This document shows positions 1-7,422 of a stretch of DNA of 32,969 nt, piece after piece. Both the position numbers and the translations under genes were made by a program. Numbering within the stretch: position 1 is the stretch's first letter; each line of letters starts with the position of its first letter. Origin of the DNA: Oscillospiraceae bacterium (GTDB lineage: Bacteria > Bacillota > Clostridia > WRLR01); the NCBI GenBank assembly GCA_009777515.1, contig WRLR01000038.1, forward strand, positions 1-32,969, read 5' to 3'. Under the pieces are notes generated by a model. It had not been told where the DNA came from and made no database searches. It saw nothing but the letters and a program-made list of their open reading frames with translations.

Positions 1-1
1 C

Positions 2-829
2 CCAGACGGCTGGGCGGCGGGCGGGCGCTTCGACAATCCTGCGTTCAATTTTCGGAACACCGAATACTACGCGTCCTATGTTGCATCGTCATACAAAGGC
101 ATTAATGACTTGGCGCAGGAGATGGGCATGGACTTTCGGCCGCTGGCATGGGCGTTCATGTTTGAGGGCGAGCGCTGCTTCGAGGGCACCAGGACATTTT
201 CCACGCAAGGTATAGACAAGGCGATGTTCAATACGTTCAAGATACTGGCCAAACTGGGGCAGTGGCGTGTCGGCTTTGATTCGTCGATGGATCGCTCGCC
301 CCTGGCTTTCGGCGACGACTGGGGGACAGGGGAGGGGGAAGGCGCGCAAATTGGCGGCTGGGCGACGCTTGGCGGAGCCGGGGATGAAATGCTGGCAACG
401 CAGGCGGAGCGGTCAACGCAGGCGGCACAGGCAGCGCAGGCGGCACAGGCTGAGCGGTCAACGCAAGCGGAACAGGCGGCACAGGCGCAGTCGCTGCAGG
501 CGCTGATCTTTTGCCACGAAGATACTTGGGACGAAGACGGCGTTTATAATATTGATTTAACTGTGGAAAACCTGCCTTTCGGCGGGCCATACAGGATTAG
601 GCACTACCGGGTGGACAAAGACCATTCAAACGCTTACGCGGAATGGGTCAGGCAGGGCAGGCCCGACTATCCGGATGGCGCGCAATACGACGCCATCAAG
701 GCAAGGGACGGCCTGGAACAGCTCTGCCCAGAAGCAGTAATTGAGCAGCCAATGGATGGTAAAATAGCGCTGCGTTTTGACATGCCTGTCAAAAGCGTGT
801 CGTTGATAATGATTGAAAAAATACCGTAG
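2..829 (+). CDS. GH39-type beta-xylosidase, C-terminal part (5' end outside window)
   Basis: The frame is open from the first complete codon of the window to the stop at 829, so the gene starts upstream; the TTG at 110 lies inside it and is not a start. Segments resembling GH39 xylan beta-xylosidases are FMFEGERCFEGTRTFSTQG, followed by a GIDKA..NTFKILAKLG stretch, and near the end a beta-sandwich with HYRVDKDHSNAYAEW and RQGRPDYP. Family members release xylose from xylo-oligosaccharides; the catalytic glutamates are not in view. Visible residues about 133-167 form an Ala/Gln-rich repeat inserted just before the C-terminal beta domain, which is not part of the family fold. The protein ends with a VSLIMIEKIP strand. 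The gene converges on the MFS carrier. Plant-polymer use fits the sugar-acid genes alongside, but shared regulation is not shown. Family assignment is from remembered motifs. Confidence 0.75.
   Translation, partial: PDGWAAGGRFDNPAFNFRNTEYYASYVASSYKGINDLAQEMGMDFRPLAWAFMFEGERCFEGTRTFSTQGIDKAMFNTFKILAKLGQWRVGFDSSMDRSPLAFGDDWGTGEGEGAQIGGWATLGGAGDEMLATQAERSTQAAQAAQAAQAERSTQAEQAAQAQSLQALIFCHEDTWDEDGVYNIDLTVENLPFGGPYRIRHYRVDKDHSNAYAEWVRQGRPDYPDGAQYDAIKARDGLEQLCPEAVIEQPMDGKIALRFDMPVKSVSLIMIEKIP
397..500 (+). repeat. In-frame Ala/Gln-rich repeat inside GH39 gene
   Basis: Nine-base GCGGCACAG-like units alternate with two near-identical GAGCGGTCAACGCA blocks. Every unit is a multiple of three, so the insert encodes a run of QAAQA and QAERST peptides without breaking the frame. 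It sits between the catalytic-domain remnant and the C-terminal beta domain, where a flexible linker would be tolerated. Confidence 0.8.
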
Positions 830-964
830 AAGCGAGCATTGCGTACATCGGCGCGGTGAGAACAGCGCGACCAGCGAGTGTATGGGCACATATCAACCTG
901 GAGATGACAGCGCGCCCTACGAGTGCTTGGGCGCATATCGGCGCGTTGAAGACAGCGCGCCTTA
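830..964. repeat. About three imperfect 42-46 bp tandem units between GH39 and MFS genes
   Basis: Units at about 832-873, 874-919 and 920-964 share the core GCGAGTG...GGCGCATATCGGCGCG...GACAGCGCGC, with a partial fourth unit after 964. The array fills the convergent gap between the two stops and reaches the last codons of the leftward MFS gene. No T-tract terminator is seen here. Confidence 0.7.
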
Positions 965-2233
965 CGAGTAGTGCAAGGGCGTCTTCCGCCTGTGCAAAAA
1001 TTCGGCGGATACCATGCATATTGAAATAATGACGGCAAATATCATAAATGCCAGCCATGCCAACCGGTAGGTCCCCATGTTATCGAATATCGCCCCCATC
1101 AGCGGCACCGAAACGGCGGCGCTGAGCGTCATCAAAAAAGTAAATGCGCTGAACAGAACCGGAGAGTCTTTTGAACCGAAATACCTGTCGATCAGGATGG
1201 GGACCGGCACCGACATGCCGCAGCTCGCAATCCCGACCGTTACGGCGTATACCCAAGGAAACGCGGGCATGTGGGACAACAACGCCGCGACCGGAAAAAT
1301 AAAACAGCATATGGAGATCAATACGGCCCCCGCCATGCTGCCGAATCGGTCGTATACCAAGCCCAGGAGGATCTTACCAACTGATAAAAATGTCATAAAA
1401 ATAGCCACAACAGCGGACACAGTCGCGATCGGATAGCCCAGGTCCAGTAGAAACGCCGTGGAATGCGTATTTGTTGGGGAGCCGAATCCGCCTATCATGA
1501 AAAATCCTATGGCCAGCATCCAAAAAATGCTTGTTTTGAATGCTTCCCTTGCCGACAGGCTGCGGGCAGTGTTGTTTGCGCTCCGGGGCGCCCCTTGTGT
1601 ATTATTCGATATGGTATATGGCATTAGTCCCAATTGCGCCGGCGCGTCCTTGATAACAAGACATATCACTGGAACCAGCGACACAATCCCAAACACCCCC
1701 ATGAACCTATAGGCAAAGCGCCAATCTGCCGCTTCGATGATACGGCTCACAATTGGTATCATTACAGCGCCGCCGAGGCCGCTTCCGGCAAAAGCCAGCC
1801 CGGTGGCTGTCCCTTTTTTATCGGCGAACCAGTTGCCGATAAGTATGCCTATAACCATAAAACTGACGGTATTGTGAAAGATGCCGTTGATAAAAGCCAA
1901 GATATAAAAATGCAAAAGGCTGTTAGCAAACGAATATAAAAAAGTGACAATGCCAATCATAAAAATGCCGCACAGGAGTATTTTTTTCGCGCCGATCCGC
2001 GTGATAGCCTTGCCGTAAAATGGTAGCGTGCACGCGCTGACAACCGTGATGATGGTCCGGTGCATGGTGAACTGTCCCCGAGACACACCAAACGACTCGC
2101 AGACAGGGATCACAAACAGGCTGTTCGTGCTAAAGAACATGCCCAGCCCGACAGCCAAAATAACGACGCTGGCTGCGACGATTTTCCATCCGTAAAAGAC
2201 GCGCTTTTCGCTCAAGACGTGCTTTGCGCTCAA
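962..2233 (-). CDS. MFS transporter, oxalate/formate-antiporter-like
   Basis: A 423-residue integral membrane protein with about twelve hydrophobic segments. It begins VFYGWKIVAASVVILAVGLG, as in the OFA branch of the major facilitator superfamily, which moves small carboxylates and sugar acids. The MFS-type loop GKAITRIGAKK follows TM2, and a second conserved loop, LGLVYDRFGS, lies in the second half. The start is TTG at 2231-2233, seven bases from the upstream gene's stop codon. No good Shine-Dalgarno is seen, so translational coupling to the oxidoreductase is likely. It is the last gene of the leftward sugar-acid series, and the inferred job is uptake of an aldonate or uronate. The C-terminal tail is encoded inside the 3' tandem repeat. 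The substrate cannot be deduced from sequence alone. Confidence 0.8.
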   Translation of the reverse strand: MSAKHVLSEKRVFYGWKIVAASVVILAVGLGMFFSTNSLFVIPVCESFGVSRGQFTMHRTIITVVSACTLPFYGKAITRIGAKKILLCGIFMIGIVTFLYSFANSLLHFYILAFINGIFHNTVSFMVIGILIGNWFADKKGTATGLAFAGSGLGGAVMIPIVSRIIEAADWRFAYRFMGVFGIVSLVPVICLVIKDAPAQLGLMPYTISNNTQGAPRSANNTARSLSAREAFKTSIFWMLAIGFFMIGGFGSPTNTHSTAFLLDLGYPIATVSAVVAIFMTFLSVGKILLGLVYDRFGSMAGAVLISICCFIFPVAALLSHMPAFPWVYAVTVGIASCGMSVPVPILIDRYFGSKDSPVLFSAFTFLMTLSAAVSVPLMGAIFDNMGTYRLAWLAFMIFAVIISICMVSAEFLHRRKTPLHYS

Positions 2234-2236
2234 TGC

Positions 2237-3244
2237 TTATTCAAATGGGTAGACGAACCCCGCCTGGCGGCGGATTTCGTCGGATATGCGCATAAGCGCC
2301 AACGACTCCTTTTTTGTGACGCGCGGCGACTCCGTTAAGCCTTTTCTGAGGCAGTCGTTCACATGCGCCGCTTCGAATTGGAAGCCTTCGTCGGCATATG
2401 GGAATCTGTAGTCTGTCGCCCCCGCGCCCCTAAAGCCCGGACGCGCGTTGCGGGCTTGCACTTCCACGTTGTGCGGGTTCCTGTGGTTTGGGATCGTCAG
2501 CGTCCCGTTTTCGCACAGGACGTTCGTGACAAGCAACGAGCTGCGCAGGCCGCACAGCATAGTGCAAATGACGCCCGACGGGTACTGCATCATAACGCCA
2601 TCGCAATCGTCGACCCTGGTCGGGCCGATCTCCGTGAACGCTTTTATGGACGCCGGGTACGCGTCCGCCCCGAGCAATACGCTCATCGCCGCAAGGCTGT
2701 ATATGCCCCCGTCGAGCAAGGCGCCGCCGGATAGATTCAGATTAAAGATTCGGTGTTCCGGGCCCAGCGGCGTCGCGCCCCACGATGTGATTGAGTTGAT
2801 CGCCATTATCTTGCCCAGCTCGCCGCTGTCTATGACGTGTTTGGCGAATTCCCAGGCGGGGAAGAAGCGCGACCACAGTCCGTCCATCAGGAACAGGCCG
2901 TGTTTTTCTGCTTCTTCGTACATCCTGGCTGCCGACGCCTCGTTTAAGGCTATGGGCTTTTCGCACAGGACGTGCTTGCCGGCGCGCAGGGCGAGCTTGG
3001 TGTGTTCCTCGTGCATGTGGTGTAGGGTCGCGACGTAGATCACGTCGACGTCCGGGTCGTTGACGAGTTCTTCGTAGCTGCTGTACGGCTTACCGCCGTA
3101 TTTACCGCAAAATTCGCGGGCTTTCGCTATGTCGCGCGATCCGCTGGCCACCAGGCGCGCGTCGGGCATGTCGCGCAGGCAGTGCGCAAAGTCGTTGGCG
3201 ATCCTCCCAAGCCCGAGGATGCCCCAGTTAATGGGTTTATTCAT
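2237..3244 (-). CDS. Gfo/Idh/MocA family NAD(P)-dependent oxidoreductase
   Basis: A 335-residue protein with an N-terminal Rossmann fold: WGILGLGRIA at residues 7-16 is the dinucleotide-binding loop. C94-E-K96-P holds the family's catalytic-type lysine. The substrate-side beta domain begins with GGALLDGGIYSL at 173-184, where D178 and Y182 fall in the usual active-site segment. It resembles the dihydrodiol-dehydrogenase/sugar-dehydrogenase branch. The ATG at 3242-3244 is chosen because GGAGGT (3249-3254) sits just upstream; an earlier in-frame ATG at 3307 runs through a palindromic repeat and has no such site. It lies between the RraA-like gene and the MFS carrier in one orientation. The predicted role is oxidation or reduction of a sugar or sugar-acid intermediate; the substrate is unknown. 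Confidence 0.85.
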   Translation of the reverse strand: MNKPINWGILGLGRIANDFAHCLRDMPDARLVASGSRDIAKAREFCGKYGGKPYSSYEELVNDPDVDVIYVATLHHMHEEHTKLALRAGKHVLCEKPIALNEASAARMYEEAEKHGLFLMDGLWSRFFPAWEFAKHVIDSGELGKIMAINSITSWGATPLGPEHRIFNLNLSGGALLDGGIYSLAAMSVLLGADAYPASIKAFTEIGPTRVDDCDGVMMQYPSGVICTMLCGLRSSLLVTNVLCENGTLTIPNHRNPHNVEVQARNARPGFRGAGATDYRFPYADEGFQFEAAHVNDCLRKGLTESPRVTKKESLALMRISDEIRRQAGFVYPFE

Positions 3245-3261
3245 TTTTACCTCCATAATTC

Positions 3262-3321
3262 GGGCGGATATGGAATCCGCCCCTACAAGGACAGTTTGCT
3301 CTAGCAAGGGGATTTGCCCCT
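3262..3321. repeat. Two short palindromes between RraA-like and oxidoreductase genes
   Basis: GGGCGGAT (3262-3269) pairs with ATCCGCCC (3275-3282) and is followed by CTAC. A second hairpin, AGGGG-ATTTG-CCCCT, occupies 3307-3321. The GGGCGG...CCGCCCxTAC pattern recurs at 30669-30812, so these look like members of one dispersed palindromic family. They may also act as an RNA hairpin or processing site in the operon transcript. Confidence 0.65.
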
Positions 3322-3352
3322 ATGATGATTTATGCGTATTCGCGTAGGTGGT

Positions 3353-4360
3353 TTACCAGCGCGTTTCTACGGTTGCGCTTCCGTTGCTGTTTGCGCTCGT
3401 CCCGCCTGCGCCGCCGCCGCCTGCTTCCATCAGGCCGGGCGATTCGGCGTCCGCGTCGTAGTAGAACGCCTCCTTGCCCCGCCGCACAACGCCGGCGCGG
3501 CAGTCGGCCAGCTCCTTGTCGAAGTTCAAATGCACATACGGCGCCGCGTTCTCCGACGCGCCCAGCCATTTGACGAAATCCTCCCACATACCGGTCTCCC
3601 ACGCGGAGTCCATCTGCGCCGCCGTATACGTGCCGGTCTTGATCATCTCGAAGCCCCATATGTCGCGCACATGCGCCTTTTCTGCGTCGATCGCGCATAT
3701 CTCCGCCAGGTGCGGCGGTATGAAGATGACGCCCCCGGCAGTCCCCAGCACTATGTCGCCGGGCATGGCGACCGCTGCGCCGATTTTAACCGGCACGTTG
3801 ATGCCGATGATCATAGTGTCCATGAACGGCGTCGGGTCCGTGTCGCGGTAGAAGAACTGTGCGTTCTTGATCTCCATTACCTGCTCCAGATCGCGCATCC
3901 CGCCGAATGTGATGGCGCCCTGCCCGGTTTTGTTGGCAATCAGGTTGGTCAGATTGCCGCCGAGCGGGCAACCTTCGTATACCTTGTCTTTCATATCGTA
4001 TACGACCACGTCGCCTTCGACCAGGTCCTCAAGCGCCCACTGATTGAAGTTTCCCTTGCGTCCCTCGACATTGTGGCCGAAGTCCATGAGATATCGGTGC
4101 AGGTCGGGGCGCGTAGGCAGAAACGCCGCCGTGACGACCCTGCCGCACATGGCCGCCCTGTCCGGGTTCGTGCGGTGGAAACCGCGTTCGAACTGGTATT
4201 TGAAGCCGCGCATGTACAGCGGCTTCCACATTTCCGTCACCGTCGTGTGGGATATGCGCCGCACAATGTCGTTCGGCACGCGCGGGCGCCCGTCGTCAAA
4301 GCGCTCGCCTTTCCATAACGGCGTCAGTTGTATCACATCGTCCTTGTTATACAGTTTCAT
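3353..4360 (-). CDS. RraA-family (HMG/CHA aldolase-like) protein
   Basis: A 335-residue protein. Residues 134-145 (GGNLTNLIANKT) and R156-D157 in GGMRD match the active-site region of the RraA / 4-hydroxy-4-methyl-2-oxoglutarate aldolase fold, in which metal-dependent members cleave or decarboxylate 2-oxo acids. PGD at about 200-202 with a following GGVIF strand completes the fold. It is longer than the compact family members (about 160-240 residues) because of an N-terminal extension of roughly 60-100 residues and a Gly/Ser/Asn-rich tail after about residue 310 that looks like low-complexity expansion. AGGAGG at 4370-4375 fits the ATG at 4358-4360. It lies 24 bp after the preceding enolase-superfamily gene. 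The inferred role is processing a 2-keto-3-deoxy acid made by the adjacent dehydratases. RraA-like RNase E inhibition is unlikely given this context. Confidence 0.75.
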   Translation of the reverse strand: MKLYNKDDVIQLTPLWKGERFDDGRPRVPNDIVRRISHTTVTEMWKPLYMRGFKYQFERGFHRTNPDRAAMCGRVVTAAFLPTRPDLHRYLMDFGHNVEGRKGNFNQWALEDLVEGDVVVYDMKDKVYEGCPLGGNLTNLIANKTGQGAITFGGMRDLEQVMEIKNAQFFYRDTDPTPFMDTMIIGINVPVKIGAAVAMPGDIVLGTAGGVIFIPPHLAEICAIDAEKAHVRDIWGFEMIKTGTYTAAQMDSAWETGMWEDFVKWLGASENAAPYVHLNFDKELADCRAGVVRRGKEAFYYDADAESPGLMEAGGGGAGGTSANSNGSATVETRW

Positions 4361-4384
4361 AAACGCAAGCCTCCTAATAATGTT

Positions 4385-5806
4385 TTATAGCCATATCCTG
4401 TCCATGGCGTACCAGTCGTCCCATTCGTCCGTGCCTTCCCAGAAGCCGTTTACGATTGGGTGCAGGTGTTCCTTTATTTCATCGTCGTTTAGACTTTCGA
4501 TGCCGATGCCGGGCTCGTCCGGCACGTTGATGAAGCCGTTCTGCACGATGGGGCTGTCCTTTGTCTTCACAAGGTTTGACCACCACGGGTAGTCGTGGTG
4601 GTGGAACTCCTGCGCGAGGAAATTCTCTGTTGTGGCGGCGACCTGGACCGCCGCCATGCACGCGACAGGCGTCTCGTTCATATGGATCACCATGGGGACG
4701 CCAAAGTCCTGGGCGATGTCGCCTATCTTCTTCGTCTCGAAAATCCCGCCCGTGGAGATGATGTCGGGGTGGATGATCTTGACGGCGCGCTTCTCGAACA
4801 GCGGCATGAAGTTTTCTTTGAGGTAAATATCCTCGCCCGTGCACAGCGGGGTCTTTGAATGGCTCTGAATCTCCGCCAGGTGCTCGGTCATGTACCACGG
4901 CACCATGTCCTCGTACCAGGCGAGGTTGTACTTGTCGAGGCGCTCGGCGAGCTTGATGCAGTCGCCGACGCTGATGTGGCCGAAGTGGTCGACGGCGAGC
5001 GGCACGTCGTACCCGATGACCCCGCGTACATCTACTACATACTGCTCAACGATGTCGAGGCCCATCTCGGTCAGATTGATCGATGTGAACGGGCCGGGTA
5101 TCGACGCGATGTCGGTGACGCGGCGCCTTTCGGCGAGCCTGTCCAGCCGCTCGTCCGGCGTACAGTTCGCTAGGTACTCCGGCGCGCGCATCCGCCACTG
5201 CTGCCCCTGCGCGTTTTCGTAATCCTCTATGAAGCCCAGCGGAGCCGACAGTGCGCCCGGTATGCCAATCAGCAGCTCGTCGCAAGAGAGGTCCATCTTT
5301 AAATATGTGTATCCACCTTCCTCGATGCGTTTTTTCAACGCGCCGCCCATCACCTTGCCGTCAGGCTTGCCGCGCACGTCCGTGTCGCAATATATGCGTA
5401 TTTTGTCGCGGAACTTGCCGCCGAGCATCTGCCACACCGGGACGCCATACGCCTTGCCCGCGATGTCCCACAGCGCTATTTCGACGCCGCTCACCCCGCC
5501 GCCCTGATGCGAGTGGTAGCCGAACTGCTTGATGCGCCGGAACAGGCGGTCGACATTGCATGGGTTCTCGCCGAGCAGCAGGCGCTTCAGCATGGTTGCG
5601 TAGAGCCTGCTGCCGCCCTCGCGGACCTGCCCGTAGCCTTCGATGCCCTGGTTCGTCATGATTTTTATCAGCGTCGTGTTGAACGGGCGCCCGAGGTCGC
5701 ACACCTTCATGTCCGTGATTTTGAGCTGCGACGGCCTTGAATGCGTGTTGACATGCGCCAGCGCGACGTCTTCCGCCCCTACGCCTGTATTGCCAATATT
5801 TTGCAT
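4385..5806 (-). CDS. Enolase-superfamily protein (mandelate racemase/muconate lactonizing type)
   Basis: A 473-residue protein. The N-terminal capping domain ends in ALWDIAGKAYGVPVWQMLGG. The barrel shows K170-M-D172, D273-H-F-G-H277, E299-D300, E325-D and H375 (IHMNETP), which correspond to the superfamily's base and three metal-ligand positions. The stretch between K170 and D273 is about 100 residues, far longer than usual, so a subdomain is inserted there. Members abstract the alpha proton of a carboxylate, usually dehydrating sugar acids. The ATG at 5804-5806 is preferred over the TTG at 5812 because GGAGGG (5815-5820) lies 8 bases upstream of it. A 191-bp AT-rich repeat separates it from the preceding enolase-like gene, so a separate promoter is possible. 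The substrate is not predictable from these motifs. Confidence 0.82.
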   Translation of the reverse strand: MQNIGNTGVGAEDVALAHVNTHSRPSQLKITDMKVCDLGRPFNTTLIKIMTNQGIEGYGQVREGGSRLYATMLKRLLLGENPCNVDRLFRRIKQFGYHSHQGGGVSGVEIALWDIAGKAYGVPVWQMLGGKFRDKIRIYCDTDVRGKPDGKVMGGALKKRIEEGGYTYLKMDLSCDELLIGIPGALSAPLGFIEDYENAQGQQWRMRAPEYLANCTPDERLDRLAERRRVTDIASIPGPFTSINLTEMGLDIVEQYVVDVRGVIGYDVPLAVDHFGHISVGDCIKLAERLDKYNLAWYEDMVPWYMTEHLAEIQSHSKTPLCTGEDIYLKENFMPLFEKRAVKIIHPDIISTGGIFETKKIGDIAQDFGVPMVIHMNETPVACMAAVQVAATTENFLAQEFHHHDYPWWSNLVKTKDSPIVQNGFINVPDEPGIGIESLNDDEIKEHLHPIVNGFWEGTDEWDDWYAMDRIWL

Positions 5807-5814
5807 AGTCAAAA

Positions 5815-5820
5815 CCCTCC
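5815..5820 (-). promoter_or_regulatory. RBS deciding the start of the 4385-5806 gene
   Basis: GGAGGG on the minus strand lies 8 bases before the ATG at 5806 but only 2 bases before the TTG at 5812, so the ATG is the likely start. Confidence 0.75.
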
Positions 5821-5822
5821 AA

Positions 5823-5996
5823 TTTTGCTTATTAGCCTATAAGTATATAATCCTATTAATTTTACAACCTACTAGCTTATTAATTTATCAGCCAATTAAC
5901 TTAATAATTTATCAGTTTATTAGTCTATTATCTTATTTGCTTATTATCTTTTTTGCTAATTATCTTATTTGCCTATTATCATATTCGCCCATTCTC
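5823..5996. repeat. AT-rich degenerate tandem repeat between two enolase-family genes
   Basis: Read on the minus strand, the region is built from about ten degenerate units close to GATAATARGCAAATAA (16-24 nt), for example GATAATAGGCAAATAA, GATAATTAGCAAAAAA and GATAATAAGCAAATAA. It has much lower GC than its flanks. It fills almost the whole gap upstream of the 4385-5806 gene, so it is either its promoter/leader region or a slipped-strand expansion. No open reading frame in it looks real. Confidence 0.75.
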
Positions 5997-5997
5997 A

Positions 5998-7239
5998 TTA
6001 ATGTATTTTATTTATTTCATTCGCCTCGATATAATCGTAGTTGATGTCCCAGCCCATCCCCGGCCCCTGCGGGACATGGACATACCCATCGGTGTCTACC
6101 TCGTCTATCTGCCGGTTGAGCCACGGCGGCGTCACGCTTTTCAGGAATGGGTGCAGTAGCCCCGTCTCGTAATATTCGCCCGGAATGGTGAGCGCCGCCA
6201 ACATGTGCAGGTTGGCCAGCCCCGGCGAATGCACCTCCAGCGGCAGCCCGAAAGCCTCACACAAGTGCGCGATCTTCATTGACGGCGTCAGCCCGCCGAC
6301 GTCGAAAGCGCCCGTCCGCACAATGTCGCACGCCCCCCGCGCAATCCATTCCGCCCGCGTCTGCAGCTTGCCGAGCGCCACTTCCGGCCCGCACACCGGG
6401 ATTTTCAGGTTCTCGCACAGCCATTTGTACGACGACACGCTGTATTCGTCCATGGGCTCCTCGAACCAGGCGTAGCCCAGCCGCTCGATCCCCAGCCCCA
6501 GTTGCAATGCGTCGTGGCGGTCGTAGTAGTGGTAGCAGTCAAGCATCAGCGCCATGTCCGGCCCGACCCGCCCGCGCACCGCCTCGCACGCCTCCAGGTC
6601 GTGCTTCCAGTCGCCCTTGGCGCGGATGGTGGCGTCGTCCCAGTCCCTCTCCGCCCATGTGTGCAGCTTGAACGCCTGATAGCCGGCCTTTTTGCACTGC
6701 TCCGCGAAATTGGCGTAGTCCTCCGGCGTATTCAAACCGCCCTCGTAGTGGTCCCCGACCATTGAGCTGGCGTACGCCTTGACGCGCTCGCGGTGGCCGC
6801 CGCCCAGCAACCGATAGACAGGCTGCCCCGTTATCTGCCCCGCCAGGTCCCACATGGCGCAGTCCACATAGGCCAGTATCCGATCGGAGATGGCGCCGTT
6901 CAGCCGCTGCATCTGGAACAGCTTGTTGAAGACCTTCTCCCTGGCGAAAACATCCTCCCCAACGACCATGGTCTTAACCACGCTCCGCAGTATCTCCGGC
7001 GTCGACATCCCCTTTGTCCGGACCATGCTGAAGCTTCCGGCTGGGACATTGTAGCGCTCGCTGGGCACGGCATGGAACGACGACGAAAAATAATGCCCCT
7101 CCGTGCCGTCCTCGGCGACCAGAGTCATCATAAACGCGGCTGAGTCGCTCTCCGACCCGGGATGCCCGTGCGCGCAAATATCCGTCATCGTGTAGGACTT
7201 CACATGAAACTCCCGCACCGTCAAGTCAGCTATTTTCAA
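5998..7239 (-). CDS. Enolase-superfamily protein with KxH motif (mandelate racemase-like)
   Basis: A 413-residue protein. MWDLAGQITGQPVYRLLGG at 129-147 ends the capping domain. In the barrel, D234 (LMLDCYH), E260 (WFEEPMDEY) and E286 (GPEVALG) fit the three metal ligands; H337 (EVHSPG) and E358 (YYETG) fit the base/acid side. The usual K-x-K is K191-L-H193, in FKLHTW. This resembles an uncharacterised mandelate-racemase subgroup sharing FKLHTW and a GLLHP tail. The reaction is probably dehydration of a sugar acid. The start is TTG at 7237-7239 with GGGGGAGA upstream. It is the first gene of the leftward series and diverges from the 7423 gene across a promoter region with 10-bp repeats. Confidence 0.82.
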   Translation of the reverse strand: MKIADLTVREFHVKSYTMTDICAHGHPGSESDSAAFMMTLVAEDGTEGHYFSSSFHAVPSERYNVPAGSFSMVRTKGMSTPEILRSVVKTMVVGEDVFAREKVFNKLFQMQRLNGAISDRILAYVDCAMWDLAGQITGQPVYRLLGGGHRERVKAYASSMVGDHYEGGLNTPEDYANFAEQCKKAGYQAFKLHTWAERDWDDATIRAKGDWKHDLEACEAVRGRVGPDMALMLDCYHYYDRHDALQLGLGIERLGYAWFEEPMDEYSVSSYKWLCENLKIPVCGPEVALGKLQTRAEWIARGACDIVRTGAFDVGGLTPSMKIAHLCEAFGLPLEVHSPGLANLHMLAALTIPGEYYETGLLHPFLKSVTPPWLNRQIDEVDTDGYVHVPQGPGMGWDINYDYIEANEINKIH

Positions 7240-7422
7240 TATTATTCTCCCCCTTTTGCGCCATTCCTGTTAGAATATAAATTGAATAAAATGCAAAACA
7301 ACGCTATATAACGCTATATAGTGCTATATTATGCTGCATAATGCAGATGATATTATTTTTTTGGCGATATATCAATTAAAATATGAAAAGCATAATAATG
7401 AATATCAGGAGAGGGGTTTACC
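7240..7422. promoter_or_regulatory. Divergent promoter region with 10-bp direct repeats and a palindrome
   Basis: This AT-rich 183-bp region separates two divergently transcribed sugar-acid genes. From 7301 there are consecutive decamers ACGCTATATA, ACGCTATATA, GTGCTATATT and ATGCTGCATA, spaced one helical turn apart. They end in a perfect 13-bp palindrome, CTGCATAATGCAG, at 7334-7346. Such phasing suggests cooperative binding by a regulator controlling both directions, though replication slippage could make the same pattern. AGGAGAGGGG at about 7408-7417 is the ribosome site for the rightward gene. No regulator gene is in the window. Confidence 0.6.

Noticed and set aside
110-112. TTG at 110 as the start of the GH39 gene
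   Set aside because: The same frame is open to the window edge and its translation upstream continues the family sequence (NTEYYASYVAS).
3245-3307. Longer start for the oxidoreductase gene
   Set aside because: The extra 21 residues run through a palindromic repeat and precede a good GGAGGT site for the internal ATG.
3332-4318. Long plus-strand open frame opposite the RraA-like gene
   Set aside because: It is GC-skewed antisense of a recognisable protein, has no ribosome site and shows no family motif.
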